From Salinigranum salinum (GTDB lineage: Archaea > Halobacteriota > Halobacteria > Halobacteriales > Haloferacaceae): a DNA stretch of 64,000 nt. A program made the position numbers and the translations under genes. Shown here piece after piece: positions 18,095 to 26,407 of this stretch (positions are counted from its first letter, which is position 1; each line of letters starts with the position of its first letter). Under the pieces are notes generated by a model. That model worked only from the letters and a program-made list of their open reading frames with translations. It was not told where the DNA came from and searched no databases. The stretch is taken from contig NZ_VTOJ01000002.1 of assembly GCF_009176545.1 (NCBI RefSeq), positions 310,001 to 374,000 on the forward strand. The letters are read 5' to 3'.

Positions 18095-19921
18095 TCACTC
18101 GACGACGACCAGCACGTCGCCCATGTCGACGGAGTCACCCTCGCTCACGAGCACCTGTGAGACCGTGCCGCCCGCTTCGGTGACGACGTCGTTCTCCATC
18201 TTCATGGCCTCGAGAACGCAGACGACGTCGCCGGCGGCCACCTCGTCCCCCTCGCTCACGTCGACCGAGAGGATGGTCCCCTGCATCTCCGCCGTGACCT
18301 GCGCGCCGTCGGCCGCGGCGGCCGCCCCCCCGTCGCCGCCCGTGGCGGCGTCGGGCCGGCTGCGACCGCCCCCGCCGCCACCGGACGGGACCTCGATGGC
18401 GGGTGCGCCGCGCTCCTCGAGCGAGACCTGGAACCGCTTCCCGTTGACCTCGACGGTGAACTCCCGCTCCGTGACCTCCTCGTCCTCGTCGCCGCTCGAC
18501 GACTCGCCGGGGCCCCAGCGGTCGACCGCCGCCTCGATCCGCGAGCGGTCGAGTTCGTTGTCGAGGTACTTCGTCGTGTGTGTTCCCGCGCGGAAGGCCT
18601 CGTCCGAGATCATCAGCCGGTGGAACGGGATGATGGTGTGGAATCCCTCGATCGTGTACTCACGGAGCGCGCGTTCGGAGCGCGCCAGACACTCCTCTCG
18701 GTCGCTCCCGTGGACGATGAGCTTCGCCACCATCGAGTCGTAATCGGTCACGAGATCGTCACCCTGGCGGATGGCGTCGTCGAGGCGGACCCCGATACCG
18801 CCGGGCGGGTCGTACGTCTCGAAGGCACCGCCGGTCGCCGGAGCGAACTCGTTGGCGGGGTTCTCGGCGTTGATGCGGTACTCGATGGCATGCCCGTCTA
18901 TCTCGACGTCGTCCTGCGCGAAGTCGAGTTCGTCGCCGGCGGCGACCCGGAGCTGCCACTTGACGATGTCGATACCCGTTATCTCCTCGGAGACGGTGTG
19001 TTCGACCTGGATTCGGGTGTTCACTTCGAGGAAGTAGAAGCTCGCGTCGGAGCCGAGCAGGTCGCCGTCTCCCCGTTCTTCCTCCTCGACGAGGAACTCG
19101 AAGGTGCCGGCGTTGTAGTAGTTGGCGGCGTCGGCACCGCGGCGGGCGGCCTCGCCGATCTTCTCGCGCAGGTCGTCGGTGAGCGCGGGACTCGGGCCCT
19201 CCTCGATGACCTTCTGGTGTCGGCGCTGGAGCGAACAGTCCCGCTCGCCGAGGTGGCGGACGTTGCCGTGGCGGTCGGCGAGAATCTGGACCTCGATGTG
19301 TCGGGGCTTTTCGAGGTACCGCTCCAGATAGACCGACGGGTTGTCGAAGTACGCTTCCCCTTCCCGTTTGGCGCTCTGCAGTTTCTCTTCGGCGGCGTCG
19401 GGTTCGTGGACGATCTTCATCCCGCGGCCGCCGCCACCACCTTCGGCCTTGATGGCGATGGGGTAGCCGTACTCCTCGCCGAACTGGTGGACCTCCTCGG
19501 GCGACTCGACGGGGTCGGTCGTCCCGGGGACGATGGGGACACCCGCCTCGCTCATCACCTTTCGCGCTTTGGTCTTCTCGCCGAGTCGCTCCATCGCGTC
19601 GCTCGCGGGGCCCACCCACGTCACCTCGCTCTCCTCAACCTTCTGTGCGAACGCTGCGTTCTCGGCGAGGAAGCCGTAGCCGGGGTGGATCGCGTCCGCG
19701 CCGGCCTTCCGCGCCGCCTCGAGCACCGCCTCGTGGTCGAGGTACGAGTCGGCCGCCCGGGCCGGTCCGACGTTGTACGCCTCGTCGGCGTAGCGAACGT
19801 GGCCCGCGTGTTTGTCGGCATCGCTGTAGACGGCCACGGTTCGAACGCCCAGTTCCTCGCAGGCACGCATCACCCGAACCGCGATCTCGCCGCGGTTCGC
19901 CACCAGTACCTTGCTGAACAT
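18095..19921 (-). CDS. pccA: Acetyl/propionyl-CoA carboxylase, biotin carboxylase + BCCP subunit
   Basis: The 608-residue protein has a biotin carboxylase core ([25 protein letters not shown] at the start, ATP-grasp motif with [11 protein letters not shown] near residue 165, [14 protein letters not shown] near 300). A Gly/Ala-rich hinge and a C-terminal biotinyl domain follow, with biotin-accepting Lys574 in EAMKMEND. It carboxylates its biotin with ATP and bicarbonate. The carboxyltransferase (beta) subunit is not in this window. In haloarchaea this enzyme feeds propionyl-CoA and the methylaspartate/3-hydroxypropionate-type routes. The neighbouring birA fits. Confidence 0.95.
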   Translation of the reverse strand: MFSKVLVANRGEIAVRVMRACEELGVRTVAVYSDADKHAGHVRYADEAYNVGPARAADSYLDHEAVLEAARKAGADAIHPGYGFLAENAAFAQKVEESEVTWVGPASDAMERLGEKTKARKVMSEAGVPIVPGTTDPVESPEEVHQFGEEYGYPIAIKAEGGGGGRGMKIVHEPDAAEEKLQSAKREGEAYFDNPSVYLERYLEKPRHIEVQILADRHGNVRHLGERDCSLQRRHQKVIEEGPSPALTDDLREKIGEAARRGADAANYYNAGTFEFLVEEEERGDGDLLGSDASFYFLEVNTRIQVEHTVSEEITGIDIVKWQLRVAAGDELDFAQDDVEIDGHAIEYRINAENPANEFAPATGGAFETYDPPGGIGVRLDDAIRQGDDLVTDYDSMVAKLIVHGSDREECLARSERALREYTIEGFHTIIPFHRLMISDEAFRAGTHTTKYLDNELDRSRIEAAVDRWGPGESSSGDEDEEVTEREFTVEVNGKRFQVSLEERGAPAIEVPSGGGGGGRSRPDAATGGDGGAAAAADGAQVTAEMQGTILSVDVSEGDEVAAGDVVCVLEAMKMENDVVTEAGGTVSQVLVSEGDSVDMGDVLVVVE

Positions 19922-20184
19922 TTGGGCCGTAGTTCACACATGACCCACCTGTTTCTATCGGTTCGGGGTATCGACGTCAACCGTCGACTCACGGTCGTTT
20001 GACGATCCCCGTCGGAACGCGCGCGGCGTCCGGTCCCGAGCGCGGGGTGCCCGAACGATGCACTCGCCACCCTCGAACGACCGATCCATCGTCCGACCAC
20101 CGTTCGAAGCGGACGAACGTTTCGTTTCGCTCCCGAAGGGTGGTTTCGAGTGAACGATCGTGAACACGAACCCGATTCCGAAGC

Positions 20185-20194
20185 GTCTTATGCG
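20185..20194 (+). promoter_or_regulatory. Core promoter of asd
   Basis: A gtcttatgcg box centred 28 nt before ATG 20217 supports that start rather than upstream in-frame ATG codons. Confidence 0.5.
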
Positions 20195-20216
20195 AGTGCC
20201 ACACAAGCACACGCCA

Positions 20217-21251
20217 ATGAGTGTACGAGTCGGTATTCTCGGTGCGACCGGTGCGGTCGGACAGCGATTCATCCAGCTTCTCGACGACCACCCGACGTTC
20301 GAGCTCGCGGCGCTGACCGCGAGCGACGCGTCGGCGGGCAGTTCGTACGGCGAGGCCGCGAAGTGGCGCGTCAACACGCCCATCCCCGACGACGTCGCGT
20401 CGATGACCGTCGGTCGAACCCATCCCGACGACGTCCCCGAGGACGTCGATCTGCTCTTCTCGTCGCTTCCGTCCTCCGTGGCCGCCGAGGTCGAGCCCCT
20501 GTTCTTGGAGGCGGGGTACGTCGTCTCGTCGAACTCCTCGAACGACCGGATGGCCGAGGACGTCCCCCTCACGATCCCCGAGATCAACCCCGGTCACCTC
20601 GACCTGATCGAGGTCCAGCGCGACGAGCGCGGCTGGGACGGCGCGCTCGTGAAGAACCCCAACTGCTCGACCATCACGATGGTGCCGACGCTCGCCGCCC
20701 TCGACGAGTTCGGCCTCGAACGCGTCAACGTCACCACCCTGCAGGCCGTCTCGGGGGCGGGCTACTCCGGCGTGACGTCGATGGAGATCATCGACAACGC
20801 CCTCCCCCACATCGGCGGCGAGGAGTCGAAGATGGAGACCGAATCCCGCAAACTGCTCGGAACGTTCGACGGCACCGACGTGGAACTCCACGGGATGGAC
20901 GTCGCCGCCTCCTGTAACCGCATCCCGACGCTCGACGGCCACCTCGAGAACGTCTTCGCCGACCTCGCCGACGACCCCTCGGTCGACGAGGTCGCCGACG
21001 CGATGCGCGAGTACCCCGGCGTCGACCTGCCGAGCGCGCCCGACCAGCTGATCCACGTCTTCGACGATCCGAACCGGCCACAGCCGCGGCTCGACCGGGA
21101 TCTCGAGGGTGGGATGTCCGTCTCCGCCGGCGGGATCCAGCAGACGTCGACGGGCGTGAAGTACAACTGTCTCGCACACAATACGATCCGCGGTGCGGCG
21201 GGTGCGTCGCTGCTCAACGGGGAACTACTGGTCGAAGAGGGCTGGGTCTGA
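20217..21251 (+). CDS. asd: Aspartate-semialdehyde dehydrogenase
   Basis: This 344-residue NADP-dependent enzyme of the Lys/Thr/Met branch reduces aspartyl phosphate. It has a nucleotide fold GILGATGAVGQRFIQLL at residues 6-22, catalytic Cys150 in KNPNCSTITM, and AVSGAGYSGV. The catalytic-domain end is the archaeal/fungal type of ASADH. ATG 20217 is set by the promoter and the beginning of homology. Divergent from pccA and isolated from other lysine-pathway genes. Confidence 0.95.
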   Translation: MSVRVGILGATGAVGQRFIQLLDDHPTFELAALTASDASAGSSYGEAAKWRVNTPIPDDVASMTVGRTHPDDVPEDVDLLFSSLPSSVAAEVEPLFLEAGYVVSSNSSNDRMAEDVPLTIPEINPGHLDLIEVQRDERGWDGALVKNPNCSTITMVPTLAALDEFGLERVNVTTLQAVSGAGYSGVTSMEIIDNALPHIGGEESKMETESRKLLGTFDGTDVELHGMDVAASCNRIPTLDGHLENVFADLADDPSVDEVADAMREYPGVDLPSAPDQLIHVFDDPNRPQPRLDRDLEGGMSVSAGGIQQTSTGVKYNCLAHNTIRGAAGASLLNGELLVEEGWV

Positions 21252-21601
21252 GCGGGACCGGACTCGAGCCGAACCCGACAGTCGCGTCGAGACGGATGCT
21301 GACGCGAACCCGATCCGCTCGCCCAGCGGGACCGACGCGAACCCGGCCCTCGCGTCGGAACCGACAGCGTGACCGCGCGGTTCGGCAGGGCTCGACCAGC
21401 GGACACGGTACGCGGTGAGACCACGTCCGCCCCGGCCGATTCGTTCGCGCGCTCACTCGCGTCACCCGTTCGTCCGCTCACCCCTCCCTCGCGCGTCGAG
21501 ACGGCTGGCGAGACCGACGGTCTCGCTGTCTCCCGCACACGTCCGTTCGTGGGAACGACCTGGAGTCGCGCCAGCACGCGCCGGACGACGAGCGGCGATC
21601 C

Positions 21602-21747
21602 GGGTGCGAAACGCGACTTCCGGGACGACGAGTCGGGAACGAAACGCGACTTCCGGGACGACGAGTCGGGAACGAAACGCGACTTCCGGGACGACGAGTC
21701 GGGAACGAAACGCGACTTCCGGGACGACGAGTCGGGAACGAAACGCG
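21602..21747. repeat. 33-bp minisatellite, about 4.4 units
   Basis: Units begin at 21602, 21635, 21668 and 21701, and a 14-base partial unit begins at 21734. The core is gggaacgaaacgcgacttcc followed by gggacgacgagtc; only the first unit differs. No unique spacers occur, so it is not CRISPR. The unit length is a multiple of three, hence open frames on both strands. It ends 21 bases before the rhomboid promoter box. Confidence 0.95.
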
Positions 21748-21767
21748 GCTCTCGGGGCGGCCGCGAC

Positions 21768-21776
21768 GCTTTAGCG
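21768..21776 (+). promoter_or_regulatory. Core promoter of the rhomboid gene
   Basis: A gctttagcg box lies about 28-35 nt before ATG 21803, immediately after the minisatellite. Confidence 0.45.
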
Positions 21777-21802
21777 CTCGCGACACGTCGAGTCGACCAC
21801 CG

Positions 21803-22411
21803 ATGGAAGGCCGTGCGCTCGTGGACGCGCTCGACCGCTGGCGGACCGACCACCCGGCGACGGCGACGCTCGCGGCCGTGCTCGTCGCCGCGTTCGTCGT
21901 CGAGTCGCTGCTCTGGTGGCTGTTCGGCTTCGCGACCGTGGAGTTCTGGTTCGCGGCGACCGCCGACCCCTCGCCCGGGTGGCTCCTCGCGCCGCTCGGC
22001 CACACCTCCGTCACCCACCTCGTCGGGAACCTCCTGTTTCTGGGCGTCTACGGCTCGCTCGCCGAGTCCGACCTGTCGGTGCCGACCTGGTACTGGCTCT
22101 TCGCCGTGAGCGCGTTCGCGGGAACGGCCGCACAGGTCTGGAGCTACCTCCTCACGGGTGTCGAGGGCGGCGCACTCGGCGCGAGCGCGGGCGTCGTCGC
22201 GTTCGTCTCGTTCGTCGGGGTGCGGACCGTCCGCGAGGGTCCCGGTGCCCGGTCGGGTCGTGCGTACACACTCGGCGTCGCCGGTGGCGTCGGCATGATC
22301 GCACTGTTGCTCACCGATTTCGTCCTGACGACCGGGGCGGGCTCCGCCGAGTTCGCCCACCTGCTCGGCGTAGCGGTCGGGGCGTTCGCCGGCATCTACG
22401 TCAGGGAGTGA
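21803..22411 (+). CDS. Rhomboid family intramembrane serine protease
   Basis: This 202-residue protein has six predicted membrane segments. The GHTSVTHLVGNLLFLGVYG segment (Asn near residue 76) matches the HxxxN-type region. GALGASAGVVAF carries the likely nucleophile Ser128, and EFAHLLGVAVGAFAG carries the catalytic His186. Members cleave transmembrane substrates within the membrane. The GASAG motif, rather than GASG, is a tolerated variant. The gene is transcribed alone behind a minisatellite. Confidence 0.85.
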   Translation: MEGRALVDALDRWRTDHPATATLAAVLVAAFVVESLLWWLFGFATVEFWFAATADPSPGWLLAPLGHTSVTHLVGNLLFLGVYGSLAESDLSVPTWYWLFAVSAFAGTAAQVWSYLLTGVEGGALGASAGVVAFVSFVGVRTVREGPGARSGRAYTLGVAGGVGMIALLLTDFVLTTGAGSAEFAHLLGVAVGAFAGIYVRE

Positions 22412-22757
22412 GTCCGGCCGGCGACACACCTGAAATCCTGTGTCGACCCGGTGTCGAAAGCGGTCGATCGCGACGATCGTGGCTCCGTCGGTGGGCGTGC
22501 TGGTATCTCGGGGGATCCGATGGTCACCGTCTCGGAGTCACTGCAGCCGACCGGTTCGTGCGTCCCGGAGCCACCGCACTCCACTAGTTCGTGCTCGTGC
22601 CCGGCGGCGACGCTGTCGGGGAACGGACGATCGTGACCGCCGTCGCCGAGACGGAACCCGGTCGGAGCCGGTCGATCACCAGCGCGAGACCGGGTGAGAC
22701 GGGGCGAGACCGCGAGCAGAAAGACCGGAGTGGTACCGTCAGCCGACGGTGGCGGTG
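22412..22757. other. Intergenic region, nothing recognised
   Basis: These 346 bases lie between the rhomboid gene and the convergent surface-protein gene. Overlapping frames lack family signal, promoter boxes and consistent codon bias. Confidence 0.5.
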
Positions 22758-25700
22758 TCAGTCGAGCCGGCAGAGACCGACCGCGACGGAGAGGAAGAAC
22801 GCGAACAGCACGACGCCCACGCCGAACCCGGGGGTTCGTGACGCGGTCGTCTGGTCTCCGTCGGCGTCGGTCGACATCGTGTCCTCTCCGTCGGCGTCGG
22901 TTGACGGGTCGTTCTCCCCGTCGACGTCGGTGCTCGTCCCCGTGCTGGATTCGTCCGTCTCGTCGGGCTCTTCGTCGAGCGAGCCGCTCGTCGACGTCGT
23001 CGATGCGGTCGACGCGTCCTCGCCAGCCATGACAGCGAACCGTGAGAAGCCAGGGGTGTCTGCCTCGACGACGACGGTGTCGCCATCCTGATCGACGACG
23101 CGCGTCTCGAGTGAGTCCCACGACCCGTCGTGGAGTCGGAAGACGGTCAGAGCCGAGGCGTCGACGCCGAGTTCGTCGAGTCGCTCACGCGATATCGCGA
23201 ACTTGAGCGTCGACGACGTCTCGGTGAGCGACGCCGGGACGGTGACCTCCGCGGCGGAGACGAACGTTCCCGGTGGGATCGATCCGGTGAGCGACGACAT
23301 CTCGCTCACCTTGATCGTCCCGGCGGCCGCGCCACCGAACGTGACGCCGACCTCCGAGAGGCCCGTCGCTCCCGAGAGGTGCGCGGATGAGCTCGTATCG
23401 GACAGTGAGGACGGTGCCGAACCGCCGCCGCTCGAGACGAACGCGACGGTCGCCGTGTCGGACGTCGACGATGCGCTGTTGCCCGCCGCGTCGTCGGCCG
23501 TGTCGAGCGTCGCGGTGTAGTCGCCGTTCGTGAAGACGTCGATCGATGCGGTGTACGTCGTTCCCGACGCGGAGAACGAGGTGATCGTCGCGCTCTCCGG
23601 CCCGGAGATGGAGACGCTGACGGTCGCGAGCGACTCGGAGGCGTCGAAGGAGACGTCCAGTTCCTCGGTAGTCGTGTCCTCGGTCAGCGAGAACGAGGTG
23701 ACGACGGGGGCCGCGCCGTCGGTCTCGGTGACGTCCCCGGACGCGACAGAGCCGAGGGTGTTCCCGGCGGCGTCGGTCGTCGAACCGGCGGTGTACGTCA
23801 CGTCCGCGACGTCAGTTCCCGCGATCTCGTTCGCATCAGTCGTGATCCGCACCTGGATCGTATCGTCGTCCGCGGTCGAGAGCGTATCGACGGCCTCGGC
23901 GGTCTGTCCACCGATGCTGTAGTCGCTCGCGGTGACCGACGAGTCCAAGACGGCCTCGGAGAACGTCAGGTTCGCCGCGTCCACGTTGCCGTCGCCGTCG
24001 CGGTCGAGGGTCTCGGCGGCCGTCAGCTCCGGAACCACGTCGTCCGTGACCGAGACGTCGGTGAAACTCCCTGCGGCGTTCGTTCCGTCGGTGATGCTGT
24101 CGGCGGTTCCGGCGTTCGCGTCGTAGTCGAGTGTCAACGACGGCGACGACAGCGACGTGGTGACGCCGATCCTGACGGCCGATCCGCTGACGGCCGCGCT
24201 GTCGACGGTCACGCTGCCGGCGTCCGTCCCGCCGAGGCTGTAGTCGGCCACCTCGGCCGTACTCGCCGAGACGTCCTCGGAGTGATCGACGTCGATCCGG
24301 TCGACCGTGCCGTCGCCGCTCGTGTCCTTGTACGTCGCCGTCGTCTCGACAGGTGCGGCACTGTCGGTTACCGTCTCGTCGTCCAGCGTCGACACGAGCG
24401 CGTTCGTCCCGGCACTGGCGTCGACCCAGTCCGCCGAGAGGTCGCCGGAGACGTCCGTGCTGCCGACAGCGGTGTTCTCCGTGGATTGGCCGGTGATGCC
24501 GCTCACGGTGACCGTGCTGGCGGTTCCTGCCGGGTCGGTGAACGTCGCGCTCGAGAGGTCGGCCGTCGACCCGTCGGGGAGCGTCAGCGTTCCGACGTCG
24601 GCCGCGGCCGGTGCGGCGCCGTCGTCGGTGTCGACGTACTCGGAGAAGGTGAGCACGACCTCGTCGACGTTGCCGTCACCCGCCGTGTCCTTGATCTCGA
24701 TACCGGTGATCGTGGGCTTCGCGGCGTCCGCGAGCGTCGCGCTCGAGCCATCGACGGCCTCGAGGGGCGAGCTCGCCGTGTCTTCGACGGTGCCGGTCCC
24801 CGCCGAGACGTAGCTGACGGCGGGCTCGCTCCCACCGTCGGCACCGGTGATGTCGGCGTCCGCGCTCGCGCCGAAGGTGAGCGTACTGGTCCCGGAACCA
24901 CTCGAGAGGCTGTCGAGCGAGAGGCCCGTGATCGCGTTGGTCGTCACGGACCAGTCGTCCGCGTTGAACGTGCTGTAGGAAACCGTCTCGGAGAACGTCA
25001 GATCCACCTCGTCGACCGCGGCGTCGCCGTCCGTATCCCGATACTGCCCGCTCGTGACGACCGGCGCGGCGCCGTCGCTCTCGGAGAGATCGCCGGAGGC
25101 GACCGAGGCGAGCGTGTTGCCGGCGGTGTCTGCAGTCGACCCAGCGGTGTAGGTGACGTCCTTCACGTCCGTCCCCGACACCTCGTTGGCGTCGGTCGTG
25201 AGCCGCACCTGGACGGTTTCGTCGTTCGTCCCGGAGAGACTGTCTATCGCCTCACCGGCCTGGCCGCCGATCGAGTAGTCGCTCGCGGTCACGGTCGCAT
25301 CGTCGATCTTTTCAGCGAAGGTCAACGTCGCGGCGTCGACCTTCCCGTCGGCGTCACGATCGAGCGTCGACGCGGCCGACAGCACCGGCGCCACGCCGTC
25401 GGTTGCGGTCGGCGATGTCTCCGCGGCCATCTCCTCGGACGTGGAGACAGAAACGACCGACGCGGAGCCATCAGCCCCCGCCGACGGATCGTAGCTGAGC
25501 GTCGGCGTCGCACCCGAATCGACGGAGCCGCCCTCCGCGACGGTGAGGGTGATCGTATCGTCGCCGTCGTCGCTCCCGACTCCGGTGCCAGTGTCGAGCG
25601 TCCCGCCGAGCCCGTTCGCACTCCCGATCGAGAACTCTTCGGCCTCGATTCCGGTCTGGACGGTCTCGCTGAACACGACCTGTAGCTGGTCGACTTTCCC

Positions 25701-25844
25701 GTCGGCGTCCGTATCCAGGGTCGTGACGGAACTGAACGTCGGAACCGCCGCCTGTGCGGTCCCGGCGAACGCAAGGACACCCACGACGGACGAGACGACG
25801 AGTACGAGCGAGAACAGTGCGGCCCCTGCCCGGTGTGTCCTCAT
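22758..25844 (-). CDS. Secreted surface protein with Ig-like repeats, PGF-pre-PGF domain and PGF-CTERM anchor
   Basis: The 1028-residue protein has a Sec signal peptide (MRTHRAGAALFSLVLVV to AQA, residues 1-31). A long Asp/Thr/Ser-rich ectodomain of repeated SwmB/Ig-like units follows. Two units of about 110 residues beginning LDRDADGKVDAATLTF and LDRDGDGNVDAANLTF are near-duplicates. A PGF-pre-PGF domain (about 790-950) then leads to a Thr/Asp stalk and a terminal TPGFGVGVVLFAFFLSVAVG segment. PGF-CTERM is processed by archaeosortase A and lipid-anchored to the envelope. Start 25844 was chosen over the upstream in-frame codon because the signal peptide begins there. Likely an adhesin or S-layer-associated protein; ligand unknown. 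Confidence 0.88.
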   Translation of the reverse strand: MRTHRAGAALFSLVLVVSSVVGVLAFAGTAQAAVPTFSSVTTLDTDADGKVDQLQVVFSETVQTGIEAEEFSIGSANGLGGTLDTGTGVGSDDGDDTITLTVAEGGSVDSGATPTLSYDPSAGADGSASVVSVSTSEEMAAETSPTATDGVAPVLSAASTLDRDADGKVDAATLTFAEKIDDATVTASDYSIGGQAGEAIDSLSGTNDETVQVRLTTDANEVSGTDVKDVTYTAGSTADTAGNTLASVASGDLSESDGAAPVVTSGQYRDTDGDAAVDEVDLTFSETVSYSTFNADDWSVTTNAITGLSLDSLSSGSGTSTLTFGASADADITGADGGSEPAVSYVSAGTGTVEDTASSPLEAVDGSSATLADAAKPTITGIEIKDTAGDGNVDEVVLTFSEYVDTDDGAAPAAADVGTLTLPDGSTADLSSATFTDPAGTASTVTVSGITGQSTENTAVGSTDVSGDLSADWVDASAGTNALVSTLDDETVTDSAAPVETTATYKDTSGDGTVDRIDVDHSEDVSASTAEVADYSLGGTDAGSVTVDSAAVSGSAVRIGVTTSLSSPSLTLDYDANAGTADSITDGTNAAGSFTDVSVTDDVVPELTAAETLDRDGDGNVDAANLTFSEAVLDSSVTASDYSIGGQTAEAVDTLSTADDDTIQVRITTDANEIAGTDVADVTYTAGSTTDAAGNTLGSVASGDVTETDGAAPVVTSFSLTEDTTTEELDVSFDASESLATVSVSISGPESATITSFSASGTTYTASIDVFTNGDYTATLDTADDAAGNSASSTSDTATVAFVSSGGGSAPSSLSDTSSSAHLSGATGLSEVGVTFGGAAAGTIKVSEMSSLTGSIPPGTFVSAAEVTVPASLTETSSTLKFAISRERLDELGVDASALTVFRLHDGSWDSLETRVVDQDGDTVVVEADTPGFSRFAVMAGEDASTASTTSTSGSLDEEPDETDESSTGTSTDVDGENDPSTDADGEDTMSTDADGDQTTASRTPGFGVGVVLFAFFLSVAVGLCRLD

Positions 25845-26022
25845 CACGGACGATCCACCCACGTTCGACTGTCAGCGTTTCGAGTTCGCTCTTGAACGCA
25901 CATGCCTGTATTGGACGACGACAACACCGATAGTGACACAGCCCCGCCAGTCCGGCTCGGATTTCACGTCCTGATAGCCAGTTCGCTCCGGCCTCCGTGT
26001 CTCGACCGCCGGGGTACGTGGG

Positions 26023-26406
26023 TCAGCCTACGCTCACGCGAACGGACGCTCCGCCGTCGACCGCTGCCAGGTCCGAGACGTCGTCGATCCGCGCCACCAC
26101 GTTTACGGGAGATGCCGCCCGCGGCTCTTCCCCACTCGACGCCGGCGTCGGCCCCCAGAACAGACAGAGCGCGTTCCCCTGCGGCCAGTACGCGACCGTC
26201 CCGACGTCGACTTCCGCACGAGCGTTCTCGCTCTCCGCGTCGACGGGGATCGAGAAGTACAGTTCGTCGCCCCACTTCGCGGCGTCGCCCTCGAGCGGGA
26301 GCGCGCCGGCGATGGCCTCTTTGGTTCGGGGGGCGTCGTCGGTCCAGTCGGCGGCGAGGTCGATCTCGTCCGTCCCGGTCGACACCGTGATGGAGAGGTC
26401 GGCCAT
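26023..26406 (-). CDS. Cyclophilin-like fold protein
   Basis: This 127-residue cytosolic protein resembles the archaeal cyclophilin-like family (COG2164 type). DWTDDAPRTKEAIAGALPLEGDAAKWGDELYFSIPVDAESENARAEVDVGTVAYWPQGNALCLFWGPTP is the conserved core. The function is unproven, and peptidyl-prolyl isomerase activity is not established for this branch. It starts one base after the stop of the large FAD/Fe-S dehydrogenase, so the two are co-transcribed. Confidence 0.78.
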   Translation of the reverse strand: MADLSITVSTGTDEIDLAADWTDDAPRTKEAIAGALPLEGDAAKWGDELYFSIPVDAESENARAEVDVGTVAYWPQGNALCLFWGPTPASSGEEPRAASPVNVVARIDDVSDLAAVDGGASVRVSVG

Positions 26407-26407
26407 C

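Noticed and set aside
21602..21747. CRISPR array
   Set aside because: The units are contiguous with no unique spacers and no cas genes are near.
21369..22109. Long plus-strand ORF across the minisatellite and rhomboid region
   Set aside because: It is open because the repeat is in register; its second half is Arg/Ser/Pro-rich and is a shadow of the rhomboid gene.
24282..25685. 467-codon ORF on the plus strand inside the surface-protein gene
   Set aside because: The composition (Arg/Val/Gly) is a typical shadow of an acidic minus-strand gene that has a signal peptide and PGF-CTERM.
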